A stretch of DNA of 64,000 nucleotides, taken from contig JAGALZ010000039.1 in assembly GCA_017848055.1 (NCBI GenBank), positions 1 to 64,000 on the forward strand. The letters run 5' to 3'. Source of the DNA: Oscillospiraceae bacterium (GTDB lineage: Bacteria; Bacillota; Clostridia; Oscillospirales; Ruminococcaceae). The translations under genes and the position numbers were made by a program. Positions 18,199 to 27,815 of the stretch are shown piece by piece (position 1 is the first letter of the stretch; every line of letters starts with the position of its first letter). Under the pieces are notes generated by a model. That model was not told the origin of the DNA and made no database searches. It was given only the letters and a program-made list of their open reading frames with translations.

Positions 18199-18666
18199 TT
18201 ATCTAGAAGTTTTTGCTTTACCTGCTTCTTTAACCGCCTGCTTTGTCTGACGGATATCATTGAGATTCTTGACGAGCGTTCTCTCTGTCATATCAAGCAT
18301 CTGAGCCATATTCTCGGCAAGTGCATTCTTGATTTCTCTGTCCATCTTATAAGCCTGAGAGGTTATATCATTCGCAAGCTCTCTTGCCTGCTTTGTGATT
18401 GCGTCATTTGCAACTAAAATCTTAGCTCTTTCCTCTGCCTTTGCAACAATCTCCTCTGCCTTCTTATTGGCATCGGCAATAATCTTTGCTCTGTCTGCAA
18501 GAGTTTCCTTTGCTCTCTTGATTTCAGGCGGCATATTGTAACGCATATTGTCGATAAACTCACGCATTTTATCAACTTCAATTGTTACCTTCTTGCTGTT
18601 GAACATTACAGGACTTGCGTTATCGAGCATATCGTCCATAAGGTCGAGAATTTCATCAATTGTCAT
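18199..18666 (-). CDS. Coiled-coil protein downstream of coaD
   Basis: A 155-residue, highly charged, helical protein. The middle (about residues 55-145) has continuous heptads rich in Ala, Glu, Lys and Arg (KAEEIVAKAEERAKIL), like the stalk of F-type ATPase subunit b or DivIVA. No membrane anchor is visible. Proteins of this kind are often encoded next to coaD in Ruminococcaceae. Function unknown; a structural or polar-scaffold role is a guess. Confidence 0.7.
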   Translation of the reverse strand: MTIDEILDLMDDMLDNASPVMFNSKKVTIEVDKMREFIDNMRYNMPPEIKRAKETLADRAKIIADANKKAEEIVAKAEERAKILVANDAITKQARELANDITSQAYKMDREIKNALAENMAQMLDMTERTLVKNLNDIRQTKQAVKEAGKAKTSR

Positions 18667-18681
18667 TTTTCATCTTCTCCT

Positions 18682-19167
18682 TTATTTTCTCTTAAGTCGT
18701 TCTTTTATAACATCGTGCACCTGAGGTGGTACAAAGCTGCTTATATCTCCGCCGAAGCGGGCGATTTCCTTTACAAGGCTTGAACTGAGGTAGAGGTTTT
18801 CCTCGCTTGTTGTGAGAAATACCGTTTCTGCACCCTCGTAAAGCTTCTTGTTTGCAAGAGCCATTGAAAACTCATACTCGAAGTCGGTAACAGCTCTCAG
18901 TCCCTTGACTATAGCGGTTGCCTTTCTATCCTTGAGGTAATCAGCAAGAAGTCCGTCCCAGCAATCAACAACGACGTTATCCATACCGCTTACCACAGAA
19001 TTTATCATAGCGATTCTTTCTTCTACGGAAAACGAGGGATTTTTCTGCGTGTTGAACGAAACGAGCACGATAACCTTCTCAAAAAGCGAAGCGGCTCTTT
19101 CGATAATATCTAAATGTCCGAGTGTTATAGGGTCAAAACTTCCCGGACATACGGCTATCTTTCTCAT
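18682..19167 (-). CDS. coaD: Phosphopantetheine adenylyltransferase
   Basis: A 161-residue nucleotidyltransferase that makes dephospho-CoA, the fourth step of CoA synthesis. GSFDPITLGH is the T/HxGH nucleotide-binding motif, VKGLRAVTDFEYE the substrate loop, and YLSSSLVKEIA the C-terminal motif. Start at 19167, with GAGGAG 7 bases upstream; an in-frame ATG at 19185 lies inside rsmD. It follows rsmD by 4 bases, the conserved rsmD-coaD pair of Firmicutes. Confidence 0.96.
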   Translation of the reverse strand: MRKIAVCPGSFDPITLGHLDIIERAASLFEKVIVLVSFNTQKNPSFSVEERIAMINSVVSGMDNVVVDCWDGLLADYLKDRKATAIVKGLRAVTDFEYEFSMALANKKLYEGAETVFLTTSEENLYLSSSLVKEIARFGGDISSFVPPQVHDVIKERLKRK

Positions 19168-19171
19168 TCTA

Positions 19172-19723
19172 TCACTCCTCGTCATCGGGCACTCTATAGA
19201 CAGTCAGTGCAATCTTTCCGTACTTATAGGTCTTTTTCTTCACGAGTCTGCCATAGCTTTCAGGTAGCTCAAGCTCCTTTTCGTGCTCACAGACTACGAT
19301 TCCCCTATCGCTCATAATTCTCTCGAGATGTGGCATCACCTTTTCGATAACGCCGCTTCTGTACGGCGGGTCAACGAAGGCGATATCGATATCCTTCTTT
19401 GCCATTTTCAGATACTCAATCGAATCCATATGGAGGATTCTTGCTCTGTCTGTAAACTTGCAGGAAAGGACATTTTCCTTTACTACAGCCAGAGCGTCAC
19501 GGTTATTCTCAACGAACACGCAATGCGAAGCACCACGGCTTATTGCTTCAATTCCGAGCTGTCCGCTTCCTGCAAACAGGTCTAAAACGTTAGCCCCCGG
19601 AACATCAAACTGGATAATTGAAAAAATAGATTCCTTGACCATATCGGTCGTTGGGCGGGTGATTTCGTCGCCCTCAAGTGCAATCAGCTTTTTGCCTCTT
19701 GCCTCACCTGTTATTACTCTCAT
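19172..19723 (-). CDS. rsmD: 16S rRNA (guanine(966)-N(2))-methyltransferase RsmD
   Basis: A 183-residue SAM-dependent methyltransferase that modifies G966 of 16S rRNA. The N-terminus MRVITGEARGKKL is typical, DLFAGSGQLGIEAISRGA is the SAM-binding motif, and FVDPPYRSG is the catalytic D/NPPY motif. Full length for the family. First gene of the rsmD-coaD operon. Confidence 0.95.
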   Translation of the reverse strand: MRVITGEARGKKLIALEGDEITRPTTDMVKESIFSIIQFDVPGANVLDLFAGSGQLGIEAISRGASHCVFVENNRDALAVVKENVLSCKFTDRARILHMDSIEYLKMAKKDIDIAFVDPPYRSGVIEKVMPHLERIMSDRGIVVCEHEKELELPESYGRLVKKKTYKYGKIALTVYRVPDDEE

Positions 19724-19871
19724 ATAAAACTCAGTGCTGTGATTTTCTCACAGCTCTCCTTTCGAAAACTTAAATTTTCGCACATTCATACACATATATT
19801 ATAATACATTTTCTTCTCTTTGTCTATACTGTTTTCGATAAAATTTCGCCTTTCGTATTAAAAAACCGCAC

Positions 19872-19905
19872 AATAAAAGCACCATTTCGAAACTGAAACG
19901 GTGCT
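19872..19905 (-). terminator. Intrinsic terminator of the radC-uvrB-uvrA operon
   Basis: Minus strand: AGCACC (19900-19905) with GTTTC pairs imperfectly with GAAAT and GGTGCT (19879-19884), then TTTTATT. It sits 8 bases after the uvrA stop. Confidence 0.75.
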
Positions 19906-19912
19906 TTTTCGT

Positions 19913-22735
19913 TTAAAGGTATTGTTTTAGGTACTTGCCGGTATAAGAATTTTCGCAATCTGCTATAAACTCAGGAGTACCCTCAGCGACAATATTTCCG
20001 CCCTTATCGCCACCCTCGGGGCCTATGTCGATGATGTGGTCGGCGGTTTTTATGACATCCAGATTATGCTCAATGACAAGCACTGTATTTCCGCTGTCGC
20101 AGAGCTTCTGCAGAACCTCAACGAGCTTATGAACGTCGGCGGTATGCAAGCCTGTTGTAGGCTCATCGAGAATATAGAAGGTTCTTCCCGTGCTTCTCTT
20201 TGAAAGCTCGGTTGCAAGCTTTACTCGCTGTGCCTCACCGCCCGAGAGCGTTGTTGCAGGCTGACCGATTTTCACATATCCGAGACCTACGTCGTAAAGC
20301 GTCTGGAGCTTTCTTGCGATTTTCGGATGATTTTCGAAGAACTTAAGTCCTTCCTCGACAGTCATTTCCAGAACGTCGTATATGCTCTTACCCTTGTACT
20401 TAACCTCGAGGGTTTCACGGTTAAAGCGTTTTCCGTGACAGACCTCACAAGGAACATACACATCGGGCAGGAAGTGCATTTCAATCTTAATGATACCGTC
20501 ACCCTGGCAGGACTCACATCTTCCTCCTCTTACGTTGAAGGAAAATCTTCCCGGGCCGTAGCCCTTCATTTTCGCATCGGTGGTTTCTGAATACAGGTCT
20601 CTTATATCATTGAACACGCCCGTATATGTTGCCGGGTTAGAGCGTGGTGTTCTTCCAATCGGTGACTGGTCGATACTTATTACCTTATCGAGATTTTCTA
20701 CGCCGAGCATATCATCAAACTTACCCGAATGAGTTTTTGCACGGTTAAGTCTTCCTGCAAGCTCCTTATAGATTATCTCGTTCACTAGGCTTGACTTTCC
20801 GCTTCCCGACACACCTGTTACTGCGGTAAATGTACCCAGCGGAATCTTAACAGTAAGATTCTTGAGATTATTCTGTCTTGCACCCACAACTGTGAGATAC
20901 TCTCCGTTTCCTTCCCTTCTCTTTTCGGGAACGGGGATTTTTCTCTTTCCGCTGAGGTACTGACCGGTGATTGATTTTTCCTCATTTATGATATCCTCGA
21001 TTGTACCCTGGGCAACAATTTCTCCTCCGTGGATACCGGGCCCCGGGCCTATATCTACGATATGGTCGGCACTACGCATTGTGTCCTCGTCGTGTTCTAC
21101 GACAATAAGGGTATTACCTATATCACGCAGGTGCTTGAGCGTTGCTATGAGTTTATCGTTGTCACGCTGATGAAGTCCGATTGAAGGCTCATCGAGAATA
21201 TACAACACGCCGACAAGCGACGAGCCAATCTGGGTTGCAAGCCTTATTCTCTGACTTTCGCCGCCCGAGAGTGTACCTGCTGAACGGGAAAGAGTCAGAT
21301 ACTCAAGTCCTACGCTCTGCAAAAATCCAAGTCTTGCGTTTATCTCCTTGATAATTCTCTCGCCGATGATTGTTTCCTTTTCGGTAAGCTCAAGACCACC
21401 GAAGAATTCAAGTGCATCTGCCACGGAAAGGTCGGTAAGCTCGGCTATATTCTTTCCGCCGACAGTTACAGAAAGCGACTCGGGGCTGAGTCTTTTACCC
21501 TTACACTCAGGACAGTTTTCCTCTGACATACAGCTTTCGATATCCGCCTTCGACCAGTCGCTTGTGGTTTCACTGTAGCGTCTTTCAAGGTTCGGGATAA
21601 TACCCTCAAAGTCAGAAGAATACCTGCTCTCGCCGAAGTCGGTTTTTCTTACAAGGTCAAGCTTCTGTCCCATAGTTCCGTAGAGGAAGATATCTATAGC
21701 ATCCTGCGGTAAATCCTTCACGGGTGTATTAAGGTCAACACCGTACTTTTGGGATATAGCAGAATAATACATCATAGCAATAGAGCTTGAATCGAGGCTG
21801 TTCCAGCCGCTTGCCTTTATTGCACCCTGCATAATCGAGAGGTTCTTATTAGGGATAATGAGGTCGGGGTCAATCTTTTTAAAAACACCCAGTCCCATAC
21901 ACTTCTTGCAGGCACCGAAGGGGCTGTTGAACGAGAACATTCTCGGGTTAAGCTCCTCGATTGATACATTATGCTCGGGGCAGGCATAGCTCTGTGAGAA
22001 AAGCATTTCCTCGCCGTCAATTACGTCAACTCCGATGAGTCCGCCCGTCAATGCGGAAATTACCTCGATGCTGTCGGTAATTCTTGACTTTATTCCATCC
22101 TTGATAATAATTCTGTCGACGATGATATCGACGTTGTGCTTTTTGTTTTTCTCAGGCTTTATCTGCTCTGAGAGGTCGTAGGTGATGCCGTCGATGCGGA
22201 CTCTTACATAGCCGGAGCGTCTTGCACTGTCAAGCTCCTTCTGGTACTCGCCCTTCTTGCCTCTTGCAATGGGAGCAAGAAGCTGCACCTTGCTTCCCTG
22301 CGGCAGCTCCATTATCTTATCGACAATCTGGTCTACCGACTGCTGCCTTATTTCCCTACCGCAGACGGGGCAATGAGGGACACCTATTCTTGCGTACAGA
22401 AGACGCAGGTAATCGTATATCTCTGTAACTGTTCCGACTGTGGAGCGTGGGTTTTTAGATGTTGTTTTCTGGTCGATTGAAATTGCGGGAGAAAGCCCCT
22501 CGATTGTATCTACATCGGGCTTATCCATCTGTCCCAGAAACATTCTTGCATACGAAGAAAGACTTTCTACATAACGTCTTTGCCCGTCGGCATAGATTGT
22601 ATCAAACGCAAGAGATGATTTTCCCGAGCCTGAAAGTCCCGTCATTACGACAAGCTTATCTCTTGGGATTGTGAGGCTTATATTCTTGAGATTATGCTCT
22701 CTTGCTCCCTTAATTACTATTTCTTTGCTTTGCAT
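19913..22735 (-). CDS. uvrA: Excinuclease ABC subunit A
   Basis: The 940-residue ATPase that detects DNA damage with UvrB in nucleotide excision repair. It has two ABC modules: Walker [10 protein letters not shown] near residue 35 and GVSGSGKSS in the second half, signatures [12 protein letters not shown] and [12 protein letters not shown]. The C-terminal zinc finger (CESCQGDG...CEVCHGKRF) is complete. The first zinc finger reads C252-x2-H255...C276-x2-C279, with His in place of the usual second Cys. It follows uvrB by 24 bases. Confidence 0.98.
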   Translation of the reverse strand: MQSKEIVIKGAREHNLKNISLTIPRDKLVVMTGLSGSGKSSLAFDTIYADGQRRYVESLSSYARMFLGQMDKPDVDTIEGLSPAISIDQKTTSKNPRSTVGTVTEIYDYLRLLYARIGVPHCPVCGREIRQQSVDQIVDKIMELPQGSKVQLLAPIARGKKGEYQKELDSARRSGYVRVRIDGITYDLSEQIKPEKNKKHNVDIIVDRIIIKDGIKSRITDSIEVISALTGGLIGVDVIDGEEMLFSQSYACPEHNVSIEELNPRMFSFNSPFGACKKCMGLGVFKKIDPDLIIPNKNLSIMQGAIKASGWNSLDSSSIAMMYYSAISQKYGVDLNTPVKDLPQDAIDIFLYGTMGQKLDLVRKTDFGESRYSSDFEGIIPNLERRYSETTSDWSKADIESCMSEENCPECKGKRLSPESLSVTVGGKNIAELTDLSVADALEFFGGLELTEKETIIGERIIKEINARLGFLQSVGLEYLTLSRSAGTLSGGESQRIRLATQIGSSLVGVLYILDEPSIGLHQRDNDKLIATLKHLRDIGNTLIVVEHDEDTMRSADHIVDIGPGPGIHGGEIVAQGTIEDIINEEKSITGQYLSGKRKIPVPEKRREGNGEYLTVVGARQNNLKNLTVKIPLGTFTAVTGVSGSGKSSLVNEIIYKELAGRLNRAKTHSGKFDDMLGVENLDKVISIDQSPIGRTPRSNPATYTGVFNDIRDLYSETTDAKMKGYGPGRFSFNVRGGRCESCQGDGIIKIEMHFLPDVYVPCEVCHGKRFNRETLEVKYKGKSIYDVLEMTVEEGLKFFENHPKIARKLQTLYDVGLGYVKIGQPATTLSGGEAQRVKLATELSKRSTGRTFYILDEPTTGLHTADVHKLVEVLQKLCDSGNTVLVIEHNLDVIKTADHIIDIGPEGGDKGGNIVAEGTPEFIADCENSYTGKYLKQYL

Positions 22736-22759
22736 AGGAAAAAATACTGCCTTTCAAAA

Positions 22760-24742
22760 TTATTCAGTTTCGCCTCTGAGCTGGGCGATTTTATCTCTTA
22801 AGAATGCCGCATGCTCAAATTCGAGCATCTTCGCAGCTTCCTTCATCTGTTTTGTAAGCTTATCAATAAGAGCCATTGTTTCACGCTTGGAAAGCTTATT
22901 CTTCTGACGTGCTGAATACTCGACCTCTTCCTTAGAGGAAATCTCGATAACGTCACGGACATCCTTGCGAATGGTCTTTGGTATGATGCCGTGCTTTTCG
23001 TTATACTCCATCTGGATAGCACGACGTCTTTCTGTTTCAGAGATTGCTCTTTCCATTGAACCCGTAAGCTCATCGGCATACATAATTACCGTACCCTCGG
23101 CATTTCGTGCGGCTCTGCCTATTGTCTGGATAAGCGAGCTTTCCGAACGCAGAAAGCCTTCCTTATCCGCATCAAGTATAGCTACGAGCGATACCTCAGG
23201 CAGGTCAAGTCCCTCTCTGAGAAGGTTAATTCCCACGAGGACATCAAACTCGCCCAGTCGCAAATCTCTTATGATTTCCATTCTCTCGATAGTATCGATG
23301 TCATGGTGCATATATCTTACCTTTACGCCGTAGCCCTTGAGGTACTCGGTAAGGTCTTCTGCCATTTTCTTTGTAAGTGTAGTAACAAGCACACGCTGAT
23401 TCTTTTCTACTCTCACGTTGATTTCAGAGAGCAAATCCTCTATCTGTCCCTGCGTCGGCTTAACCTCGATAAGCGGGTCAAGAAGTCCTGTCGGACGGAT
23501 AATCTGCTCTACAATCTGCTCCGAATGCTCTTTCTCGAAAGGACCGGGAGTTGCAGAAGTATATATAACCTGCGAAATATGGTCATAGAACTCCTCAAAC
23601 TTAAGAGGGCGATTATCAAATGCTGACGGCAGGCGGAAGCCGTAATCGACGAGAGTAGTTTTTCTTGCTCTGTCGCCAGCAAACATAGCTCTTACCTGAG
23701 GAATGCTGACGTGCGACTCATCGACCAGCAGCAGGAAATCCTTCGGCAGGTGGTCAAGAAGAGTATACGGCTGAGAACCTGCAGGTCGTCTTGATAGCAC
23801 TCTTGAATAGTTCTCAATTCCGCTGCAGAACCCGACTTCCTCGAGCATTTCCATATCGTAGCTTGTACGCTGTCTTATACGCTGGGCTTCGATGAGCATA
23901 TCCCTCTCTTCGAAGTATTTTACCCTTTCCTCCATCTCCTGCCTGATTTCCTCAATCGCCTCGAGCATCTTATCTCTGCCGACGATATAATGGCTTGCGG
24001 GGAAAATTGCAGCATGTGAAAGCTTTGCCGTAACCTCACCTGTTACGACGTTTATTGCACTTATTCTTTCGATTTCATCGCCGAAGAGCTCAACTCTTAT
24101 CGCTTCTTCGGTTGCATTTGCGGGATAAATCTCAACGACATCTCCACGCACACGGAATTTGTTTCTTTCAAACGAAATATCGTTTCTTTCGTACTGTATT
24201 CCTGCGAGCTGGGCTATAAGGGTATCTCTGTCCTTAATCATACCCTCTCTTACAGAAACGACCATACTCTTGTATTCCTCAGGGTCACCGAGGGAATATA
24301 TGCAGGAAACAGACGCTACGATGATAACGTCACGTCTTTCAGCTACAGCGGTTGTAGCAGAGTGGCGCAGCTTATCTATTTCGTCATTTATCGAGCTGTC
24401 CTTTTCGATGTAAACGTCCTTGCTCGGAATATATGCCTCAGGCTGGTAATAGTCATAATAGGATACGAAGTATTCCACGCAGTTGTTAGGGAAAAACTCC
24501 TTGAACTCAGTACAAAGCTGAGCTGCAAGGATTTTATTGTGTGCAAGCACAAGTGTTGGTCGGTTTACCCTTTCAATAACGTTTGCCATGGTAAAGGTTT
24601 TTCCTGAGCCTGTAACGCCCATAAGCGTCTGCTCACGCTTACCCTCTTTTATTCCTTCTACAAGCTTATCTACAGCTTGCTCCTGGTCGCCTGAAAGCTT
24701 ATACTCAGAGACAAGCTCAAATTTATCAAGTATCTTTTTCAC
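22760..24742 (-). CDS. uvrB: Excinuclease ABC subunit B
   Basis: The 660-residue DNA helicase-like subunit that verifies damage and recruits UvrC. Walker [11 protein letters not shown], the beta-hairpin region [10 protein letters not shown], the DEAD-type [28 protein letters not shown] and the C-terminal UVR domain ([18 protein letters not shown]) are all present. It starts 15 bases after radC. No uvrC is in the window. Confidence 0.98.
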   Translation of the reverse strand: MKKILDKFELVSEYKLSGDQEQAVDKLVEGIKEGKREQTLMGVTGSGKTFTMANVIERVNRPTLVLAHNKILAAQLCTEFKEFFPNNCVEYFVSYYDYYQPEAYIPSKDVYIEKDSSINDEIDKLRHSATTAVAERRDVIIVASVSCIYSLGDPEEYKSMVVSVREGMIKDRDTLIAQLAGIQYERNDISFERNKFRVRGDVVEIYPANATEEAIRVELFGDEIERISAINVVTGEVTAKLSHAAIFPASHYIVGRDKMLEAIEEIRQEMEERVKYFEERDMLIEAQRIRQRTSYDMEMLEEVGFCSGIENYSRVLSRRPAGSQPYTLLDHLPKDFLLLVDESHVSIPQVRAMFAGDRARKTTLVDYGFRLPSAFDNRPLKFEEFYDHISQVIYTSATPGPFEKEHSEQIVEQIIRPTGLLDPLIEVKPTQGQIEDLLSEINVRVEKNQRVLVTTLTKKMAEDLTEYLKGYGVKVRYMHHDIDTIERMEIIRDLRLGEFDVLVGINLLREGLDLPEVSLVAILDADKEGFLRSESSLIQTIGRAARNAEGTVIMYADELTGSMERAISETERRRAIQMEYNEKHGIIPKTIRKDVRDVIEISSKEEVEYSARQKNKLSKRETMALIDKLTKQMKEAAKMLEFEHAAFLRDKIAQLRGETE

Positions 24743-24757
24743 GGTTACTCCTTAGCT

Positions 24758-25444
24758 TTATTTATCAAGTATACTCATATATCCACTCTGTCTCATAGAG
24801 GTAACGTCGCCGAAGCCCGACACGATAACGTGGTCAAGAAGAGTTATACCAAGCGGCTCTAATACCCTTTTGAACATTCTTGTGGTAGTAATATCGTCGT
24901 CACTCGGAAGCGACAGTGCGGTAGGATGATTATGAGAAATTATAACAATTCGGCTGTTATGTTTAAGTGCGGTTTCAACAATCTTCAGAGGCTCGGGCTT
25001 TACAACATTTACATCGCCCTCACAAATCAGTTCACAGGATATCACATTGAATGTCTGCGTAAGACAAACGACCTTGAACTGCTCATTTCTCGCGCCCAGA
25101 AATTCATTTTTGAAATAGCTTTTAAGTTCATCATAATTGTCCATGCAAGCGGATTTAGGCTCTCTTGGGTATAGCTTCAGTATCAGCGGAATAAGCTTTA
25201 GTAATGTCGCTCCGTTTTCAGACAGATGCTTTGTTTCGGTAAGTGCTTCGACCGGTGCATTGAGGACACTGCCAAGTGAACCGAATCTGTTTAACAGCTC
25301 ATGGGCAATTTCATTTGTATTGACTCTCGGCACGGCATAGAAAAGCAGCATCTCCAGAACCTCGTGCTCTGTAAATGCTTCAATACCCGTTTTGAGAAAC
25401 TTTTTTCGCATTCTTTCTCTGTGTCCCTCATGCAGATTCTTCAT
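24758..25444 (-). CDS. radC: RadC-family JAB domain protein
   Basis: A 228-residue protein with an N-terminal helix-hairpin-helix-like domain (MLLFYAVPRVNTNEIAHEL) and a C-terminal JAMM/MPN+ metal site in HNHPTALSLPSDDD. RadC proteins are widely annotated as DNA repair factors, but the biochemical role is unsettled. Here it leads an operon with uvrB and uvrA. The ribosome binding site is weak (GGTGAG close to ATG). Confidence 0.93.
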   Translation of the reverse strand: MKNLHEGHRERMRKKFLKTGIEAFTEHEVLEMLLFYAVPRVNTNEIAHELLNRFGSLGSVLNAPVEALTETKHLSENGATLLKLIPLILKLYPREPKSACMDNYDELKSYFKNEFLGARNEQFKVVCLTQTFNVISCELICEGDVNVVKPEPLKIVETALKHNSRIVIISHNHPTALSLPSDDDITTTRMFKRVLEPLGITLLDHVIVSGFGDVTSMRQSGYMSILDK

Positions 25445-25543
25445 AAACTCACCGCCATTGAACTTATGTTCTCATTATATCACAGCTATTTTAAATTGTA
25501 AAGAACATTTATGGATTAAGGGGGTGATTTTTCTGATAAAGTA

Positions 25544-25552
25544 TGCTATAAT
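25544..25552 (+). promoter_or_regulatory. Extended -10 promoter of the RluA-type gene
   Basis: TGCTATAAT: a consensus -10 (25547-25552) with the TG of an extended -10. The -35 is weak. It lies 42 bases before the gene start. Confidence 0.5.
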
Positions 25553-25593
25553 CTGTTTTAGAACAAATCTTATCTGAAACGGGAGAAAAGTTT

Positions 25594-26553
25594 ATGAGAA
25601 GCTTTACGATAGGTAAAAACGACGCAGGTCAGCGACTTGATAAATTCCTTGAAAAATCGATGCCGCTGCTTCCGAAAAATCTTATGTACAAATACATCAG
25701 ACTCAAAAGAATAAAGCTCAATCGCAAGAGATGCGAGATTTCAACAAGACTTTGTGAGGGTGATGTTCTCGAGCTTTACATAAACGACGAATTCTTTGAT
25801 AAAAAAGGCTCTGACAAGCCATTTCTTTCGGCTCCTAAATCCCTTGAGATAGTTTATGAAGATGAAAATATAATGCTTCTTTACAAAAAGGTCGGGCTTG
25901 TTGTTCACGATGATGAATCCGGCGGTTATGACACACTCATAAACAGAGTGCTTCATTATCTTTACGACAAAGGTGAATACTCGCCCGAAAACGAGCTTTC
26001 GTTTACTCCTTCGCTTTGCAACAGACTTGACCGCAACACCGAGGGCATCGTTATCTGTGCAAAGACAGCCGAGGCACTTCGTATAATGAATCAGAAAATC
26101 AAAGACCGAGAGCTTTCGAAAAAGTATCTGTGTGTTACAATAGGCGTTCCCTCTCCTAAAGAACAGACAGCAACTGCCTATCTTGAAAAGAATGAGCAGA
26201 CAAAGACTGTGAAGATTTCCTCACACAAGACAGAACGCAACAAAACTATAATAACCAAATACCGAGTGCTTCAGGAAAAAGGCAGGCTTGCGCTTCTGGA
26301 AGTCGACCTCATTACGGGAAGAACTCATCAGATAAGAGCACACCTGGCATACCTCGGTTATCCGCTTCTTGGCGACGGAAAATATGGTTCTAACGCTGAC
26401 AACAGACAGTACGGTGTAAAGACTCAGGCACTTTGTTCTCACAGCCTTTCATTTGATTTCAAGACAGACGCAGGCGTGCTTTCCTACCTTGACGGCAAAA
26501 CCTTCTCAGTTGATTCGCCATGGTTTGTGAGAGAGTTTTTCGACAGTATTTGA
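25594..26553 (+). CDS. RluA-family pseudouridine synthase
   Basis: A 319-residue RNA modification enzyme with an N-terminal S4-like domain (GQRLDKFLEKSM) and a catalytic domain carrying NRLDRNTEGIVI, where the Asp is the catalytic residue, plus GRTHQIRAHLAYLGYPLLGDGKYG. It would convert uridines in 23S rRNA or tRNA to pseudouridine (RluC/RluD group), but the target is not decidable from sequence. First of a divergent plus-strand group; GGGAG precedes the ATG. Confidence 0.93.
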   Translation: MRSFTIGKNDAGQRLDKFLEKSMPLLPKNLMYKYIRLKRIKLNRKRCEISTRLCEGDVLELYINDEFFDKKGSDKPFLSAPKSLEIVYEDENIMLLYKKVGLVVHDDESGGYDTLINRVLHYLYDKGEYSPENELSFTPSLCNRLDRNTEGIVICAKTAEALRIMNQKIKDRELSKKYLCVTIGVPSPKEQTATAYLEKNEQTKTVKISSHKTERNKTIITKYRVLQEKGRLALLEVDLITGRTHQIRAHLAYLGYPLLGDGKYGSNADNRQYGVKTQALCSHSLSFDFKTDAGVLSYLDGKTFSVDSPWFVREFFDSI

Positions 26554-26582
26554 CATTTTGCATTAAATTTCGTCATTAGCAC

Positions 26583-26611
26583 TTGTAATTTTTATCGAAA
26601 TGTGTTATAAT
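26583..26611 (+). promoter_or_regulatory. Promoter of the PHP-TSCPD operon
   Basis: -35 TTGTAA (26583-26588), a 17-base spacer ending in TGTGT, -10 TATAAT (26606-26611); 60 bases before the PHP gene start. Confidence 0.7.
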
Positions 26612-26670
26612 AATTAAGTCATTTAATTGTCGGGGAGTTTTGCTTCTTGACAGAATGGAGGTTACAGCAG

Positions 26671-27516
26671 ATGATTGGTGATTTACACTGTCATACAACC
26701 CTTTCCGATGGTTCTCTCGGAATTGAAGAAATCATAGTTCAGTCAAAGCGTATGGGGCTTGACGTACTTGCAATCACAGACCATGATACGCTTTCTTCTT
26801 CACAGAGAGCACAGATTCTTGGTGAAAGATACGGTGTGACGATTATCCCTGCCGTGGAGCTTTCCGCTTGGGATAAAAAAAGAAATTGCAGAGTTCACAT
26901 ACTTTGCTATGCACCGCAAAAGCCTGACAGACTTGAGGGGCTTTGCCTTAAGTCGTGTGAAATAAGAAAAGCTTGCTCTAACGATATGATTGCCAAGGTA
27001 ATGGAGCTTTATCCTATCACACCTGAGGCTGTACTTAAATACACAAAAAGCTGTAAGAGCCTTTTCAAGCAGCATATTATGCGTGCGCTTGTAAACTATG
27101 GCTATGCAACCTCTTTCTACGGTGAGCTTAATCACAAGCTTTTTAACCGTGAAAACGGAACCTGTCTTGTTACAAGAGAATATCCGGATGTAAATTTTGT
27201 TCTTGACCTTATCCATTCTGCAAGAGGTATTGCAGTTATGGCACACCCTTACATGTTTGACAGCGTAGAGCTTCTCAAAGAACTTTGCGAGGCAGGCAAA
27301 ATTGACGGCATTGAGGCATATCACTACACTGCTGACACTGAAGAAAAGAAGCAGGAGCTTCTGGATATTGCGCAAAAATATAATCTTATCGTAACCGGTG
27401 GTTCGGACTTCCACGGTCTTTACAACGAGCAGCCTACCTACATCGGAAGCCGCACAACCGATGACGAAAATCTTGAAAAGATATTCAAGGCTATTGCGGC
27501 AAATCAGAAAAAATAG
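26671..27516 (+). CDS. PHP-domain phosphoesterase
   Basis: A 281-residue protein of the trpH/YciV type. The metal site starts with DLHCHTTLSDGS, continues with AITDHDTL, and ends with AHPYMF and GGSDFHG. Members act as 5'-3' exonuclease/phosphoesterases or 3',5'-nucleoside bisphosphate phosphatases. The start at 26671 is set by GGAGG 9 bases upstream; the frame opens earlier without a ribosome binding site. A TSCPD gene follows after 11 bases. Confidence 0.9.
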   Translation: MIGDLHCHTTLSDGSLGIEEIIVQSKRMGLDVLAITDHDTLSSSQRAQILGERYGVTIIPAVELSAWDKKRNCRVHILCYAPQKPDRLEGLCLKSCEIRKACSNDMIAKVMELYPITPEAVLKYTKSCKSLFKQHIMRALVNYGYATSFYGELNHKLFNRENGTCLVTREYPDVNFVLDLIHSARGIAVMAHPYMFDSVELLKELCEAGKIDGIEAYHYTADTEEKKQELLDIAQKYNLIVTGGSDFHGLYNEQPTYIGSRTTDDENLEKIFKAIAANQKK

Positions 27517-27527
27517 GAGTTTTAAAA

Positions 27528-27770
27528 ATGAAGTACAGCTACTCTCCAAGGGGCGTTTGCTCACAGAGAATCGATATTGAAGTTGAGGACGGAATTGTTA
27601 CCGACGTTAAGTTTTTAGGCGGATGTAACGGAAACCTCAAGGGCATCGGCTCACTCGTCAAGGGAATGAAGGTCGAGGATGTAATCGCAAGACTTGAAGG
27701 AACTACCTGCGGTTTCAAGAAAACCTCCTGCCCTGACCAGCTCGCCCAGGCACTGAAAAAAGCGTTATAA
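27528..27770 (+). CDS. TSCPD-domain protein, TIGR03905-like
   Basis: An 80-residue protein ending in the TSCPDQLAQAL motif that names the domain, with further cysteines in GVCSQ, GGCNGN and TTCGF. The domain is also found at the C-terminus of some ribonucleotide reductases and is thought to bind metal; function unknown. It lies 11 bases after the PHP gene, with AGGAG upstream. Confidence 0.9.
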   Translation: MKYSYSPRGVCSQRIDIEVEDGIVTDVKFLGGCNGNLKGIGSLVKGMKVEDVIARLEGTTCGFKKTSCPDQLAQALKKAL

Positions 27771-27777
27771 ATAGAAA

Positions 27778-27812
27778 ATCCCGAAGGACAAAATCCTTCG
27801 GGATTATATTTT
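27778..27812. terminator. Bidirectional intrinsic terminator
   Basis: ATCCCGAAGGA (27778-27788) and TCCTTCGGGAT (27794-27804) form an 11-bp stem with a 5-base loop, followed by TATATTTTT. It lies between converging genes. Confidence 0.9.
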
Positions 27813-27815
27813 TGA

